Part shown: one piece after another, positions 16,382 through 24,424 of the stretch | Position numbering within the stretch: position 1 is the first letter of the stretch | Layout: the number at the start of each line of letters is the position of its first letter | Assembly (NCBI GenBank): GCA_031382215.1 | Contig: JANMYQ010000361.1 | Coordinates: 1 to 64,000 of the forward strand | DNA: 64,000 bases | Reading direction: 5' to 3' | From: LGRD01 sp031382215 | GTDB taxonomy: Bacteria; Pseudomonadota; Gammaproteobacteria; Burkholderiales; Burkholderiaceae_C | Program-made: the position numbers and the translations under genes | The notes under the pieces: generated by a model | Databases searched by the model: none | Told to the model about the DNA's origin: nothing | The model's input: the letters and a program-made list of their open reading frames with translations, nothing else

Positions 16382-16813
16382 TCAGGCCCCGCTGTGCGTT
16401 GCTCCGGCAAAACCGCGCTCGGCGGCAAACCATCTGAGCACCGGAATCGTGCCCGGCAGCACCGGGGTCACTTCCACCGGCAGCGTCTGCCAGGCCATCG
16501 CCTGGCGCTCGCGCATTTCGAACTCGCCGCTCCACTCGAAGACCTTGCAGAAGTGCAGGCGCACGACCGCGTGCGGGTACTCCATCAGCTCGACCTTCCA
16601 GGGCAGGGCCGCGCCGATGCGGATGCCCAGCTCTTCGTGCAACTCGCGGCGCAGCGCTTCTTCCACCGTTTCGCCGGCTTCCAGCTTGCCGCCAGGGAAT
16701 TCCCAATAGCCGGCGTAGACCTTGCCTTCGGGGCGTGAGGTGACGAGGAAGCGGCCCGCAGCGTCGATCAGAACCCCGACCGCTACATTCCCCGGCGTGC
16801 GGTCGGTGTTCAA
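16382..16813 (-). CDS. Nudix hydrolase, MutT-like, with TTG start
   Basis: MutT-type enzymes hydrolyse oxidised nucleoside triphosphates such as 8-oxo-dGTP. The Nudix box GGKLEAGETVEEALRRELHE is complete (GxxxxxEx7REUxEExGU), followed by ELGIRIG. No ATG or GTG fits the family start. A TTG at 16813 has GGAAGG about 8 bases upstream and overlaps the stop of the ATPase gene as TTGA. It gives 143 residues, close to MutT length. Without a second domain, a housekeeping MutT role is likely but unproven. Confidence 0.9.
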   Translation of the reverse strand: MNTDRTPGNVAVGVLIDAAGRFLVTSRPEGKVYAGYWEFPGGKLEAGETVEEALRRELHEELGIRIGAALPWKVELMEYPHAVVRLHFCKVFEWSGEFEMRERQAMAWQTLPVEVTPVLPGTIPVLRWFAAERGFAGATHSGA

Positions 16814-17688
16814 GCGTGGTGCCTTCCGGCGTAGTCCTTCGCAAACTGAAAGGCCACCCGCCCCGAGCGAGAGCCGCGTTCCAGCGCCCACACCAGGCTC
16901 TCCTGGCGCGCCGCGGCAATCGCGTCTTCGCTCACGTCGAAACCGCGCAGCCATTGCGCCACGATGGCCAGGTACTCGTCCTGGCTGAACGGGTAGAAGC
17001 TGACCCACAGGCCGAAACGTTCGCTCAGCGAGATTTTTTCTTCCACCACCTCGCCCGGGTGCACTTCGCCGTTGTCGAGGTGCTTGTAGCTGAGGTTCTC
17101 TTTCATGTACTCGGGCAGCAGGTGGCGGCGGTTGCTGGTGGCGTAGATCAGCACGTTGTCGCTGGCCTGCGAGATCGAACCGTCGAGGATGGACTTGAGC
17201 GCCTTGTAGCCGGGCTCGCCTTCGTCGAAGCTCAGGTCGTCGCAGAAAACGACGAAGCGCTCGGGCCGCTCGGCCACCAGGTCGACGATGTCGGGCAAGT
17301 CCACCAGGTCGGTCTTGTCGACCTCGATCAGGCGCAGCCCGCGCGGGGAAAACTCATTCAGCACCGCCTTGATCAGCGAACTCTTGCCGGTGCCGCGCGC
17401 GCCGGTCAGCAACACGTTGTTGGCGCCGAAGCCGGCAACGAACTGCTCGGTGTTTCGCACCAGCCGTTCCTTTTGCGGCTCGACTTCAACCAGCGCGTCG
17501 AGCCGGATAGTCGCCACATGCCGCACCGGCTCGATCAGCCCCGAACCACCGCGCTTGCGGTAACGGTAGGCGATCGACGCGGCCCAGTCGGGCGCCGTCA
17601 GCGGGTGCGGCAGCACGGCTTCGAGACGCCCCAGAAGCGCTTCGGCGCGGGTGATGAGTTGCAGCAGCGGTTCGTCGGGCTTGGACAT
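16810..17688 (-). CDS. AAA-type ATPase, DUF815 family
   Basis: This 292-residue protein of the DUF815 group is a predicted P-loop ATPase of unknown function widespread in proteobacteria. The Walker A motif is GARGTGKSSLIKAVL at about residues 96-110. Walker B is RFVVFCDDLSFDEGE around 149-163. The sensor-like LIYATSNRRHLLPEYM follows. The ATG at 17688 begins MSKPDEPLLQ. Its stop overlaps the TTG of the MutT-like gene, as often seen in Burkholderiales. Confidence 0.9.
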   Translation of the reverse strand: MSKPDEPLLQLITRAEALLGRLEAVLPHPLTAPDWAASIAYRYRKRGGSGLIEPVRHVATIRLDALVEVEPQKERLVRNTEQFVAGFGANNVLLTGARGTGKSSLIKAVLNEFSPRGLRLIEVDKTDLVDLPDIVDLVAERPERFVVFCDDLSFDEGEPGYKALKSILDGSISQASDNVLIYATSNRRHLLPEYMKENLSYKHLDNGEVHPGEVVEEKISLSERFGLWVSFYPFSQDEYLAIVAQWLRGFDVSEDAIAAARQESLVWALERGSRSGRVAFQFAKDYAGRHHA

Positions 17689-17768
17689 GGCAAGTGGCAG
17701 TCGCAATGAGCAGTGTCAGGGGCAAAAAAATCAAGCGGCAGTTTACCGGTGCGCTCTGCGGCGCGCTG

Positions 17769-18431
17769 TCAACCAGGCGCCCGCACCGGCAGCTGGGTTA
17801 CCGAGCCGTCGCCGACCACGAACACCCGATCGCCTGCCTGCGCACGAATGCCGTGCATGCCGGTGAACGCGCCGAACGCCGGCAGCACGCCCACCTGGGG
17901 CCCGAACCAGAAGCACGGCAGGCGCAGGTGGTCGCGTGCCCGGCCGCCCAGGTGCATGCAGGGATGCAGGTGGCCGGCCAGCACATAGGCACCAGGCACC
18001 GGCCGCGGGTGGTGGCACAACGCCAGCGCGCCGAGCATCAACGGTTCATCGACACATTCGAGCCCGAGCGCCGCGGGCGGGTCGCCGGCGCGGTCGTCGT
18101 GGTTGCCGCGCACGAGGGTCAGCGCCAGTTCGGGGTGGGCCTGGCGCCAGCGCGCCACCGCGCCCAAGGTCGAGGCCGCGTGCGAGCGGGCCGAGTGCAG
18201 GAAGTCGCCCAGGAACACGATCCGCCGCACACTCAGCCGCGCCACCAGATCGGCCAGCACGCTCAAGGTCTCGGTCGTCGTTCCGCGCGGCACCGGCACG
18301 CCCATCTTGCGAAAACTCACGGCCTTGCCGATGTGCGCATCGGCCACCAGCAGCGTGTGGGTGTCAGGCAGGAAGGCGGCCTTCTGCGGCAGCAGGGTCA
18401 GCGGCTGGCCACCGACCGGGGTCGTCAGCAT
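17769..18431 (-). CDS. pdeM: PdeM-like metallophosphoesterase (ligase-associated DNA-damage endonuclease family)
   Basis: This calcineurin-like metallophosphatase resembles PdeM, named for its frequent linkage to an ATP-dependent ligase and an Lhr-type helicase. The 220-residue frame from ATG 18431 has the metal motifs VADAHIGKAVSF, FLGDFLHSARS, VRGNHDDRAG and LAGHLHPCMHL in the correct order. No ligase or helicase is visible here; the neighbours are slmA and the DUF815 ATPase. The PdeM name is from family resemblance; substrate is not known from this sequence. Confidence 0.85.
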   Translation of the reverse strand: MLTTPVGGQPLTLLPQKAAFLPDTHTLLVADAHIGKAVSFRKMGVPVPRGTTTETLSVLADLVARLSVRRIVFLGDFLHSARSHAASTLGAVARWRQAHPELALTLVRGNHDDRAGDPPAALGLECVDEPLMLGALALCHHPRPVPGAYVLAGHLHPCMHLGGRARDHLRLPCFWFGPQVGVLPAFGAFTGMHGIRAQAGDRVFVVGDGSVTQLPVRAPG

Positions 18432-18459
18432 CGATGGTGAGGAAAGGTCGAAACCGCTG

Positions 18460-19131
18460 TCAGCCCACCAGCATGCGCAAAGCACCGTCGAGCTGTTCGG
18501 TCGGGCTGCGCTTGAAGCCCGAGCGCGTGTAGCGCTGCAAGCGCCCGACCACAAAGGCGGTGAGCACCGACGCGCGCAGATTGGCTTCGACCGTCGGCTG
18601 CGCCGAGCCGGCTGCTTCGGCCACCAGGCGCAGGCTTTGGCGCAGCTGCGACTCGATGCGGTCGAAGAACTGGTTCATGCGCGCGAGCAGGCGGTCGTTC
18701 TCGAACACCAGCGCGTCGCCCACCATCACGCGCGTCATGCCGGGGTTCTTTTCGCCGAACTGCAGCAGCACCGTGAGCACCTTGTGCACCTGCGCCGACG
18801 GGTCAGGCTCGCGTTCGTTGATCTGGTTGACGAGTGTGAACACGCTCTGTTCGATGAACTCGATCAGGCCCTCGAACATCTGCGCCTTGCTGGCGAAGTG
18901 GCGGTACAGCGCCGCTTCGCTCACGTCGAGCTTGGCGGCCAGCGCGGCGGTGGTGATGCGCTCGGCGCCCGGCTGCTCGAGCATGCCGGCCAGCGTTTCG
19001 AGAATCTGCACCCGGCGCTCGCCCGGCTTGGGCCGCTTGCGCACCGCCGGAGCGGTGGCCACACCGATCAGTGCCTGCGGTTCACGGTCTTCTTCAGCGT
19101 CGGTGGAAGGCAGGTCGGAAGTGTGGGTCAT
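18460..19131 (-). CDS. slmA: Nucleoid occlusion factor SlmA (TetR family)
   Basis: SlmA binds DNA over the nucleoid and blocks FtsZ ring assembly there. The protein has 223 residues from ATG 19131. A low-complexity N-terminal extension of about 45 residues precedes the TetR helix-turn-helix, ITTAALAAKLDVSEAALYRH, then FASKAQMFEGLIEFIE. The remainder is the dimerisation domain. The start overlaps the nucleotidase stop by 4 bp. Position after argB and a nucleotidase gene is usual for betaproteobacterial SlmA. Confidence 0.92.
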   Translation of the reverse strand: MTHTSDLPSTDAEEDREPQALIGVATAPAVRKRPKPGERRVQILETLAGMLEQPGAERITTAALAAKLDVSEAALYRHFASKAQMFEGLIEFIEQSVFTLVNQINEREPDPSAQVHKVLTVLLQFGEKNPGMTRVMVGDALVFENDRLLARMNQFFDRIESQLRQSLRLVAEAAGSAQPTVEANLRASVLTAFVVGRLQRYTRSGFKRSPTEQLDGALRMLVG

Positions 19132-19868
19132 CGCAGGTGGCGCAGCGCTTGAAGCGACTTGATTTTGGCACACACATACGAGGGCTTCCGACAAGGGTGA
19201 ACACCAACTTCAAAGTGTTTGGCGCCCGCGTTGTCGCCGTTGCGCAACGTGCCGCCGTAAGTTCCTCGATAGCGTCCATCAAGGTAGCGTTGCATCCAAG
19301 CGGTTTTCATGCCAATGCCTCGTGCCGCCTTCTGGTGCTCGAGCGTGTCTTCCACCAGCACGCAGCGGCTCGGGCGCAGCTTCAGGCGGGCGCAGACGTG
19401 GCGGAACATGCGCGCGTCGGGTTTGGGGCGCAGGTGGCCGAACATGTGCATGTCTTCGATGCTGATGACGCCCTCGAAGCAGTCGGCCAGACGCAAGGTG
19501 TTCAGCACCCGCAACGCGTACGCGCGCGGCGCGTTGGTCAGGATGAAGCGGCGCCCTTTCAGGCGCTTCAGCGCGGCGCGGTCGTGCGCGCTGGTGCGCA
19601 GGCGCTGCTCCAGGCCGGGCAGTCGGTGCGTCTCGTGCAGGAAGTGGCTGGCCTTCACGTCGTGGTGGCGCACCAGCCCGAGCAGGGTGGCGCCGTAGCG
19701 CCGCCAATAGTGCTGGCGCAGCGCCACGGCCGCCTCGGCTTCCAGGCCGAGGTGGGTGGTCATGTACTCGCTCATCGCGCGGCTGGTGGGGCCGAACGCG
19801 GCATGGCTCGCATCGTGCAGCGTGTTGTCCAGGTCGAACAGCCAGACGGGTGGCGGGCGCTGGCTCAA
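19128..19868 (-). CDS. Pyrimidine 5'-nucleotidase (HAD superfamily) with TTG start
   Basis: This HAD-family hydrolase is similar to YjjG and Sdt1-type pyrimidine nucleotidases. Motif I is WLFDLDNTLHDASH, motif II is FILTNAP, and motifs III/IV are in HLRPKPDARMF and CVLVEDTLEHQ. The best start is a TTG at 19868, which overlaps the DMT transporter stop as TTGA and places motif I about 10 residues in. The C-terminal tail, with PSYVCAKIKSLQAL, matches Burkholderiales homologues. Length 246 residues. It is the second gene with this overlap type in the cluster. Confidence 0.9.
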   Translation of the reverse strand: MSQRPPPVWLFDLDNTLHDASHAAFGPTSRAMSEYMTTHLGLEAEAAVALRQHYWRRYGATLLGLVRHHDVKASHFLHETHRLPGLEQRLRTSAHDRAALKRLKGRRFILTNAPRAYALRVLNTLRLADCFEGVISIEDMHMFGHLRPKPDARMFRHVCARLKLRPSRCVLVEDTLEHQKAARGIGMKTAWMQRYLDGRYRGTYGGTLRNGDNAGAKHFEVGVHPCRKPSYVCAKIKSLQALRHLR

Positions 19869-20794
19869 TGCGTTGCCACCTTCGCGCCGGGGCCGATGCG
19901 CCGGCCCAGGCCCCAGATGCTGCCCAGCAGCAGCGCGCCGCCCAGCCACTGCCACGGCCCGAGCTGTTCACCGAGCAGCAGCGCGGCCAGCAGAACCGCG
20001 GTGAGCGGCTCGACCAGCGTGGCCACCGTCAGCGCGGTCGGGCTCAGGCGCGCCGCACCCCAGCTGAAGGCCAGCAGCGCCAGCGCCGCGGTCACGACGC
20101 CGAGGTAGAGGAACCAGGCTTCGGGCGCCACCTCCACCGGCCAGTGCAGCGGCCGGTACAGCGCGGTGAGGCCCATCACCGCGGCGGCCACCACGGTCAG
20201 ACAGGTCGTTGCCGGCCCGGCGCCCAGGCTCGTCGACAAACGCCCGCTGACGAGCGTGAAGCCGGCGTAGAGCACCGCCGATGCAACCGAAAATGCCACG
20301 CCGAGCAGCAGGTCGTGGCGGCTCGCCTCCGCCGACGCGGCGCCGTGCTTCGCGACGATCAGCACCGTGCCGATCAACGCCGCCGCCAGCACGAGCACCA
20401 GCGATGCATCGAGCCGCTCCTGCCCGCGCCCGAGTGCCACCAGGGTCACCAGCACCGGCGGCAGGCACAGCGCGATCAAGGTGGGCACCGCCGCGCCGAT
20501 GCGCTCGATGCCGAGAAACCAGCACAGCACATACAACGCCATCGCCGTGCCCGCGCCGACGACCAGCGCCAAGTGCGGCCGCACGGCCTGCCACAACGAC
20601 GCTCGCCCGAACACCGCCAGCAACACCACCGAGCCAACGACGAAACGCCAGAACGAGATGTTCTCCGGCGTAAAGCCGTGGCGCGCGATCAGCACGTTGA
20701 CGACCAGCGCGCCGGTGCCCCACAGGAAGCCAGCGCCGCAGGCTGCGGCCAGCGCGAGACGTGCCGTGGGGGCGAGATGAGCACGACCAGTCAA
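19865..20794 (-). CDS. EamA-family (DMT) transporter
   Basis: This ten-helix drug/metabolite transporter has two EamA repeats. The first runs from about residue 15 to 150, with GAGFLWGTGALVVNVLIARH. The second is at about 165-295, with VEPLTAVLLAALLLGEQLGP. Substrate cannot be predicted. The only start upstream of the first helix is a TTG at 20794, so start choice is tentative. Its stop overlaps the nucleotidase TTG. Confidence 0.87.
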   Translation of the reverse strand: MTGRAHLAPTARLALAAACGAGFLWGTGALVVNVLIARHGFTPENISFWRFVVGSVVLLAVFGRASLWQAVRPHLALVVGAGTAMALYVLCWFLGIERIGAAVPTLIALCLPPVLVTLVALGRGQERLDASLVLVLAAALIGTVLIVAKHGAASAEASRHDLLLGVAFSVASAVLYAGFTLVSGRLSTSLGAGPATTCLTVVAAAVMGLTALYRPLHWPVEVAPEAWFLYLGVVTAALALLAFSWGAARLSPTALTVATLVEPLTAVLLAALLLGEQLGPWQWLGGALLLGSIWGLGRRIGPGAKVATH

Positions 20795-20832
20795 GCGAAC
20801 GCCGCGGAACCGGCTCTGCCGGGCCGCTGGTG

Positions 20833-20869
20833 TGCCCCCTGGGGGGAGCGCCGCAGGCGCTTCGGGGGG
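20833..20869. repeat. Palindromic G/C-rich element between argB and the DMT transporter gene
   Basis: A C-run and G-run are followed by a stem AGCGCC (20847-20852), loop GCA, GGCGCT (20856-20861), then a further G-run. Such G-run/hairpin elements are scattered between genes in Burkholderiales; a similar but weaker arrangement (GGCC-GCA-GGCC between C and G runs) is seen at about 4072-4096. It may act as an argB terminator or as a repeat of the REP type. Confidence 0.6.
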
Positions 20870-20876
20870 TTCACAC

Positions 20877-21794
20877 TCAATGCGAGCGGATCATCGTGCC
20901 GTAGGCCTGCTCCGTCAGCACTTCCAGCAGCATCGCATGCGGCACACGCCCGTCGATGATGTGCACGGTGTTCACGCCGTTCTTGGCCGCGTCGAGCGCC
21001 GACGAGATCTTGGGCAGCATGCCGCCGCTGATCGTGCCGTCGGCGAACAGCTCGTCGATCTCGCGCGCGGTCAGGTTGGTCAGCAGCTTGCCGCTCTTGT
21101 CGAGCACGCCGGGCGTGTTGGTCAGCATCATCAGCTTCTCGGCCTTCAGCACCTCGGCCAGCTTGCCGGCCACCACGTCGGCGTTGATGTTGTAGTTCTC
21201 GTTGTCGCGCCCGAAGCCCAGCGGCGAGATGACCGGGATGAACTGGTCGTCCTGCAGCGCCTTCACAACGCTCGGGTCGATCGACTCGATCTCGCCGACC
21301 GAGCCCACGTCGTGCTCCTTGGTCGGGTCGTCGCGGTCCATCATCTTCAGCTTGCGGGCGCGGATCAGCCCGCCGTCGCGCCCCGTCAGCCCCACCGCCT
21401 TGCCGCCGGCCACGTTGATCAGGCCGACGATGTCTTGTTGCACCTGGCCGGCCAGCACCCACTCGACCACTTCCATGGTCTCGTCGTCGGTCACGCGCAT
21501 GCCCTGGATGAAGGTGCCCTTCTTGCCCAGCTTGGCCAGCGCCTCTTCGATCTGCGGGCCACCGCCGTGCACCACCACCGGATTCATGCCCACCAGCTTG
21601 AGCAGCACCACGTCTTCGGCAAAGTCCTGCTGCAGCGACGGGTCGGTCATCGCGTTGCCGCCGTACTTGATCACGATGGTCTTGCCGTGGAATTTTCGGA
21701 TGTACGGCAGCGCCTGCGCCAGGATCTCGGCCTTGTCGCGCGCGGCGATGTGCGACAGGTCGGGGGCGGCGGCAACGGGCGGTTCGGTGCTCAT
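20877..21794 (-). CDS. argB: Acetylglutamate kinase
   Basis: ArgB phosphorylates N-acetylglutamate in arginine synthesis. The 305-residue protein has the nucleotide-binding IVIKYGGNAMTDPSLQQDFA and the substrate loop NPVVVHGGGPQIEEALAKLG. Catalytic Lys and Gly-rich loops are intact, and VLTEQAYGTMIRSH forms the C-terminus. It belongs to the longer, arginine-sensitive class by length. The upstream 187 bp contain no gene and separate it from the divergent copper block. Confidence 0.97.
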   Translation of the reverse strand: MSTEPPVAAAPDLSHIAARDKAEILAQALPYIRKFHGKTIVIKYGGNAMTDPSLQQDFAEDVVLLKLVGMNPVVVHGGGPQIEEALAKLGKKGTFIQGMRVTDDETMEVVEWVLAGQVQQDIVGLINVAGGKAVGLTGRDGGLIRARKLKMMDRDDPTKEHDVGSVGEIESIDPSVVKALQDDQFIPVISPLGFGRDNENYNINADVVAGKLAEVLKAEKLMMLTNTPGVLDKSGKLLTNLTAREIDELFADGTISGGMLPKISSALDAAKNGVNTVHIIDGRVPHAMLLEVLTEQAYGTMIRSH

Positions 21795-21981
21795 GGGTCA
21801 AAGTCCTTGCAAATGCGCGTCGTCACGCGCAGACAGAAATTGTAGGCGTCGGGCCCGTTCTCGCCGCAGCGCAGGCTTGAGGGCTGGGGCGGAGCCGCAC
21901 CGAAGTTGCGCGACCGCAAGCCGACGCGAGGAATAGCCGACATGGGCATGCCAGGCGCGCGGGATGCGTTAGAGTCAAATC

Positions 21982-22422
21982 ATGAGTGGGCTGGTTCGAA
22001 CGCTGTTGGTCTGGTTGCTCGTCCTCGCGGTTCCTGCGCAGGGCGCGGCGGCTGCGACCATGGCGTTTTGCGCGCCGACCCACCATGGTGTCGAAAAGGT
22101 CATCGCGTCCGAGCAAGGGGCCATGGCCGGCCACCTTCACAGCGCGAGCGGCGATCAGGCGCATCACCACCTCGCGGCCGACGTTGCCGATGTCGTCCAG
22201 ACCTCCTCAACGGATGAGGCCGCATCCGCGGGCCTCACGCCGGCCGACCCGCACAAGTGCAGCGCCTGCGCCGCGTGCTGCCTGGCCGGCGCCATCCTCG
22301 GCGCCATGCCGCGGGTGGCCGCCGCCGAGGCCGGCCCGACGTCGTTCGATGCCGTGGTGACCAGCGTCCCCCGCTTCACCACCGGCGGCCCCGACCGCCC
22401 TCCCAGAGTCGTTCTCGCGTAA
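21982..22422 (+). CDS. Small secreted Cys/His-rich protein at the start of the copper block
   Basis: This protein of 146 residues is not assigned to a known family with confidence. A signal peptide ends near AVPAQGAAAA. Two features suggest metal handling: a His-rich stretch, GDQAHHHLAAD, and a compact Cys cluster, HKCSACAACCLAG. Similar short DUF2946-like proteins occur next to copper genes in other proteobacteria. It is the first gene of the plus-strand series leading to the TolC-family lipoprotein. The role in copper resistance is inference from content and context. Confidence 0.7.
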   Translation: MSGLVRTLLVWLLVLAVPAQGAAAATMAFCAPTHHGVEKVIASEQGAMAGHLHSASGDQAHHHLAADVADVVQTSSTDEAASAGLTPADPHKCSACAACCLAGAILGAMPRVAAAEAGPTSFDAVVTSVPRFTTGGPDRPPRVVLA

Positions 22423-22533
22423 GCCGGCGGGATTGGCGCGCGCGCGAGCGCTGTGCAAAGCCCGCCAAGTCCCCTGTCTCCCATGCTGTCCAGGCAGTAC
22501 GGGGAGTTCACCGACTTTGCTGCGAGAACCGCC

Positions 22534-22926
22534 ATGGCCTCTTCCTTTCCGCCCATCCCGCACCGCCTCGTTGCGTGCCGGCTTCTTCTGCTCGCCCTGT
22601 GTGCCGCCGCCCTGACGGCGCAGGCCCAACCAGCGGCCCCCACCGCCAGGCCCGACCCGCTGGACCCTCGCGCTCGCGTTCCGGCGCTGGTGTACGAAAC
22701 GTCGCTCAGTCCGCCACCCCGTGCGGGCAACGACAAACCCATCGCCTGGCGTGACGCGAACGACGCTGTGGCCCGCATCGGCGGCTGGCGCACTTATCTC
22801 CGCGAGACCCAGCAGCCCGATCCCGCGGCGGCGGAGAAGCCTGTGGCACCCGCGCAGGCTCCTGCGTCCGCGCCGGCTGCAGCGGCCAAGCTGGCGCCGG
22901 CCGGTCATTCAGGTCACAAACATTGA
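22534..22926 (+). CDS. Small periplasmic protein of unknown function
   Basis: This 130-residue frame from ATG 22534 has a clear signal peptide (LLLLALCAAALTAQAQPAAP). The middle contains RIGGWRTYLRET; the C-terminal third is Ala/Pro-rich and ends PAGHSGHKH, a possible metal-binding tail. A longer start at 22453 cannot be excluded. It ends 10 bp before the TolC-family gene. Proteins of this layout accompany TolC/multicopper oxidase operons, but no activity is known. Confidence 0.7.
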   Translation: MASSFPPIPHRLVACRLLLLALCAAALTAQAQPAAPTARPDPLDPRARVPALVYETSLSPPPRAGNDKPIAWRDANDAVARIGGWRTYLRETQQPDPAAAEKPVAPAQAPASAPAAAAKLAPAGHSGHKH

Positions 22927-22936
22927 GGGCCGCACG

Positions 22937-24409
22937 ATGAGCCATGACACCCAAATCCATGCAAGCTCCGGTCGTGGAGTTCGCGTTCCGCACGTTCCGC
23001 ACGTTCCGCGCGTACTGGCGCTGCTGACCTTTGCCGCTGTTCTGGGGGGCTGCGCAGGCTTCACCCCGGACGGTGGCTTCGGCGCAGTGGAACGGGCCAC
23101 CAAAGAGCGGATCGGCAAAGACCTGCACTGGGCACGCGGTGACGCCGACCTGGACACCATCGCCAAGCGCGTGGCGGAACTGCTTGCCAAACCACTGACG
23201 GTGGACGATGCCGTGCAGATCGCGCTGCTCAACAACCGCGGGCTGCAGGCCGACTACTCTGAACTCGGCATCACCGAGGCCGAGCTCGTGCAGGCCGGGC
23301 GCCTGCCGAACCCGGGCTTCAGCTTCGGGCGCATGAGCCGGGGCGACGAACGGGAGATCGAGCGCGGCCTGCACTTCAACCTGGCGCGCCTGTTGGCGAT
23401 GCCGCTGATCGGGCGTCTGGAGGCGCGCCGTTTCGAGCAAGTGAAGGGGCGGGTGGCGATGAACGTGCTGTCGCTGGCCGCCGACACGCGCAAGGCCTAC
23501 TTCACCGCCCTGGCGGCGGAAGAGACCGTTCGCTACATGCGGCAAGTCAAGCAGGCGGCCGATGCCAGTGCCGAGCTGGCTCGACGCATGGAGCAGGTCG
23601 GCAACTTCAACAAGCTGCAGCGTGCGCGGGAACAGGCGTTCCATGCCAACGCCGCCCTGCGGCTCGCCCAGGCGGAACAGGCCCAGCGGTCGACGCGCGA
23701 GCGTCTGGTGCGGCTGCTCGGCGCCTGGGGGCCGCAGACCCTGTTCACCTTGCCCGAGCGCCTGCCGGACCTGCCGCCATCGCCCATGGAATTGCCGGAC
23801 ATCGAGCAGGTGGCCCTGGCGCAGCGGCTGGATGTGCAGGGCGCCAGGCTGGCGGCGGAACAGACGGCCAGCAACCTGGGCCTGACGCGAACCACCCGCT
23901 TCATCAACGTGCTGGAACTCGGGGTGACGCGCAACAGCTCGAACGAGGCGCCGACCCAGCGCGGCTGGGAAATCGGCTTCGAGCTGCCGCTGTTCGACTG
24001 GGGCGGCGCCCGCATTGCGCGTGCCGAGGCGGTGTACATGCAGACCCTGCACCGCGCCGCCGAGACCGCGATCAACGCGCGCTCCGAGGTGCGCGAGGTC
24101 TACACCGGCTACCGTTCGGCCTACGACATCGCGCGCCATCACCGCGACGAAATCGTGCCGCTGAATCAGCGCATCGCCGAAGAGAACCTGCTTCGCTACA
24201 ACGGCATGCTGATCGGAATATTCGAACTGCTCGCCGATGCCCGCACCCAGATCGCCAGCGTCAACGCCGCCATCGAGGCGCTGCGCGACTTCTGGATCGC
24301 GCAGGCCGACCTCGACATGGCCCTGATCGGCAAGCCCAGCCTGGCTCTGTCCACTGGCGCAGCCGCCGGCCCCGCGATGGCGGCCGAGAGCGGCGGCGCG
24401 GCCCACTGA
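22937..24409 (+). CDS. TolC-family outer-membrane lipoprotein
   Basis: This outer-membrane efflux protein of 490 residues has a lipobox (AAVLGGC) near residue 38, so it is probably lipidated. The mature part has the two TolC repeats, with DAVQIALLNNRGLQADYSEL and later INARSEVREVYTGYRSAYDI. In the tandem-repeated signal region the 9-base unit GTTCCGCAC recurs (22985-23011). No RND or ABC partner follows: the next gene is a multicopper oxidase 15 bp downstream. It may export copper with a partner encoded elsewhere, or pair with the CusBA system in this same block. Confidence 0.88.
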   Translation: MSHDTQIHASSGRGVRVPHVPHVPRVLALLTFAAVLGGCAGFTPDGGFGAVERATKERIGKDLHWARGDADLDTIAKRVAELLAKPLTVDDAVQIALLNNRGLQADYSELGITEAELVQAGRLPNPGFSFGRMSRGDEREIERGLHFNLARLLAMPLIGRLEARRFEQVKGRVAMNVLSLAADTRKAYFTALAAEETVRYMRQVKQAADASAELARRMEQVGNFNKLQRAREQAFHANAALRLAQAEQAQRSTRERLVRLLGAWGPQTLFTLPERLPDLPPSPMELPDIEQVALAQRLDVQGARLAAEQTASNLGLTRTTRFINVLELGVTRNSSNEAPTQRGWEIGFELPLFDWGGARIARAEAVYMQTLHRAAETAINARSEVREVYTGYRSAYDIARHHRDEIVPLNQRIAEENLLRYNGMLIGIFELLADARTQIASVNAAIEALRDFWIAQADLDMALIGKPSLALSTGAAAGPAMAAESGGAAH

Positions 24410-24424
24410 ACCGAAGGAACACAC

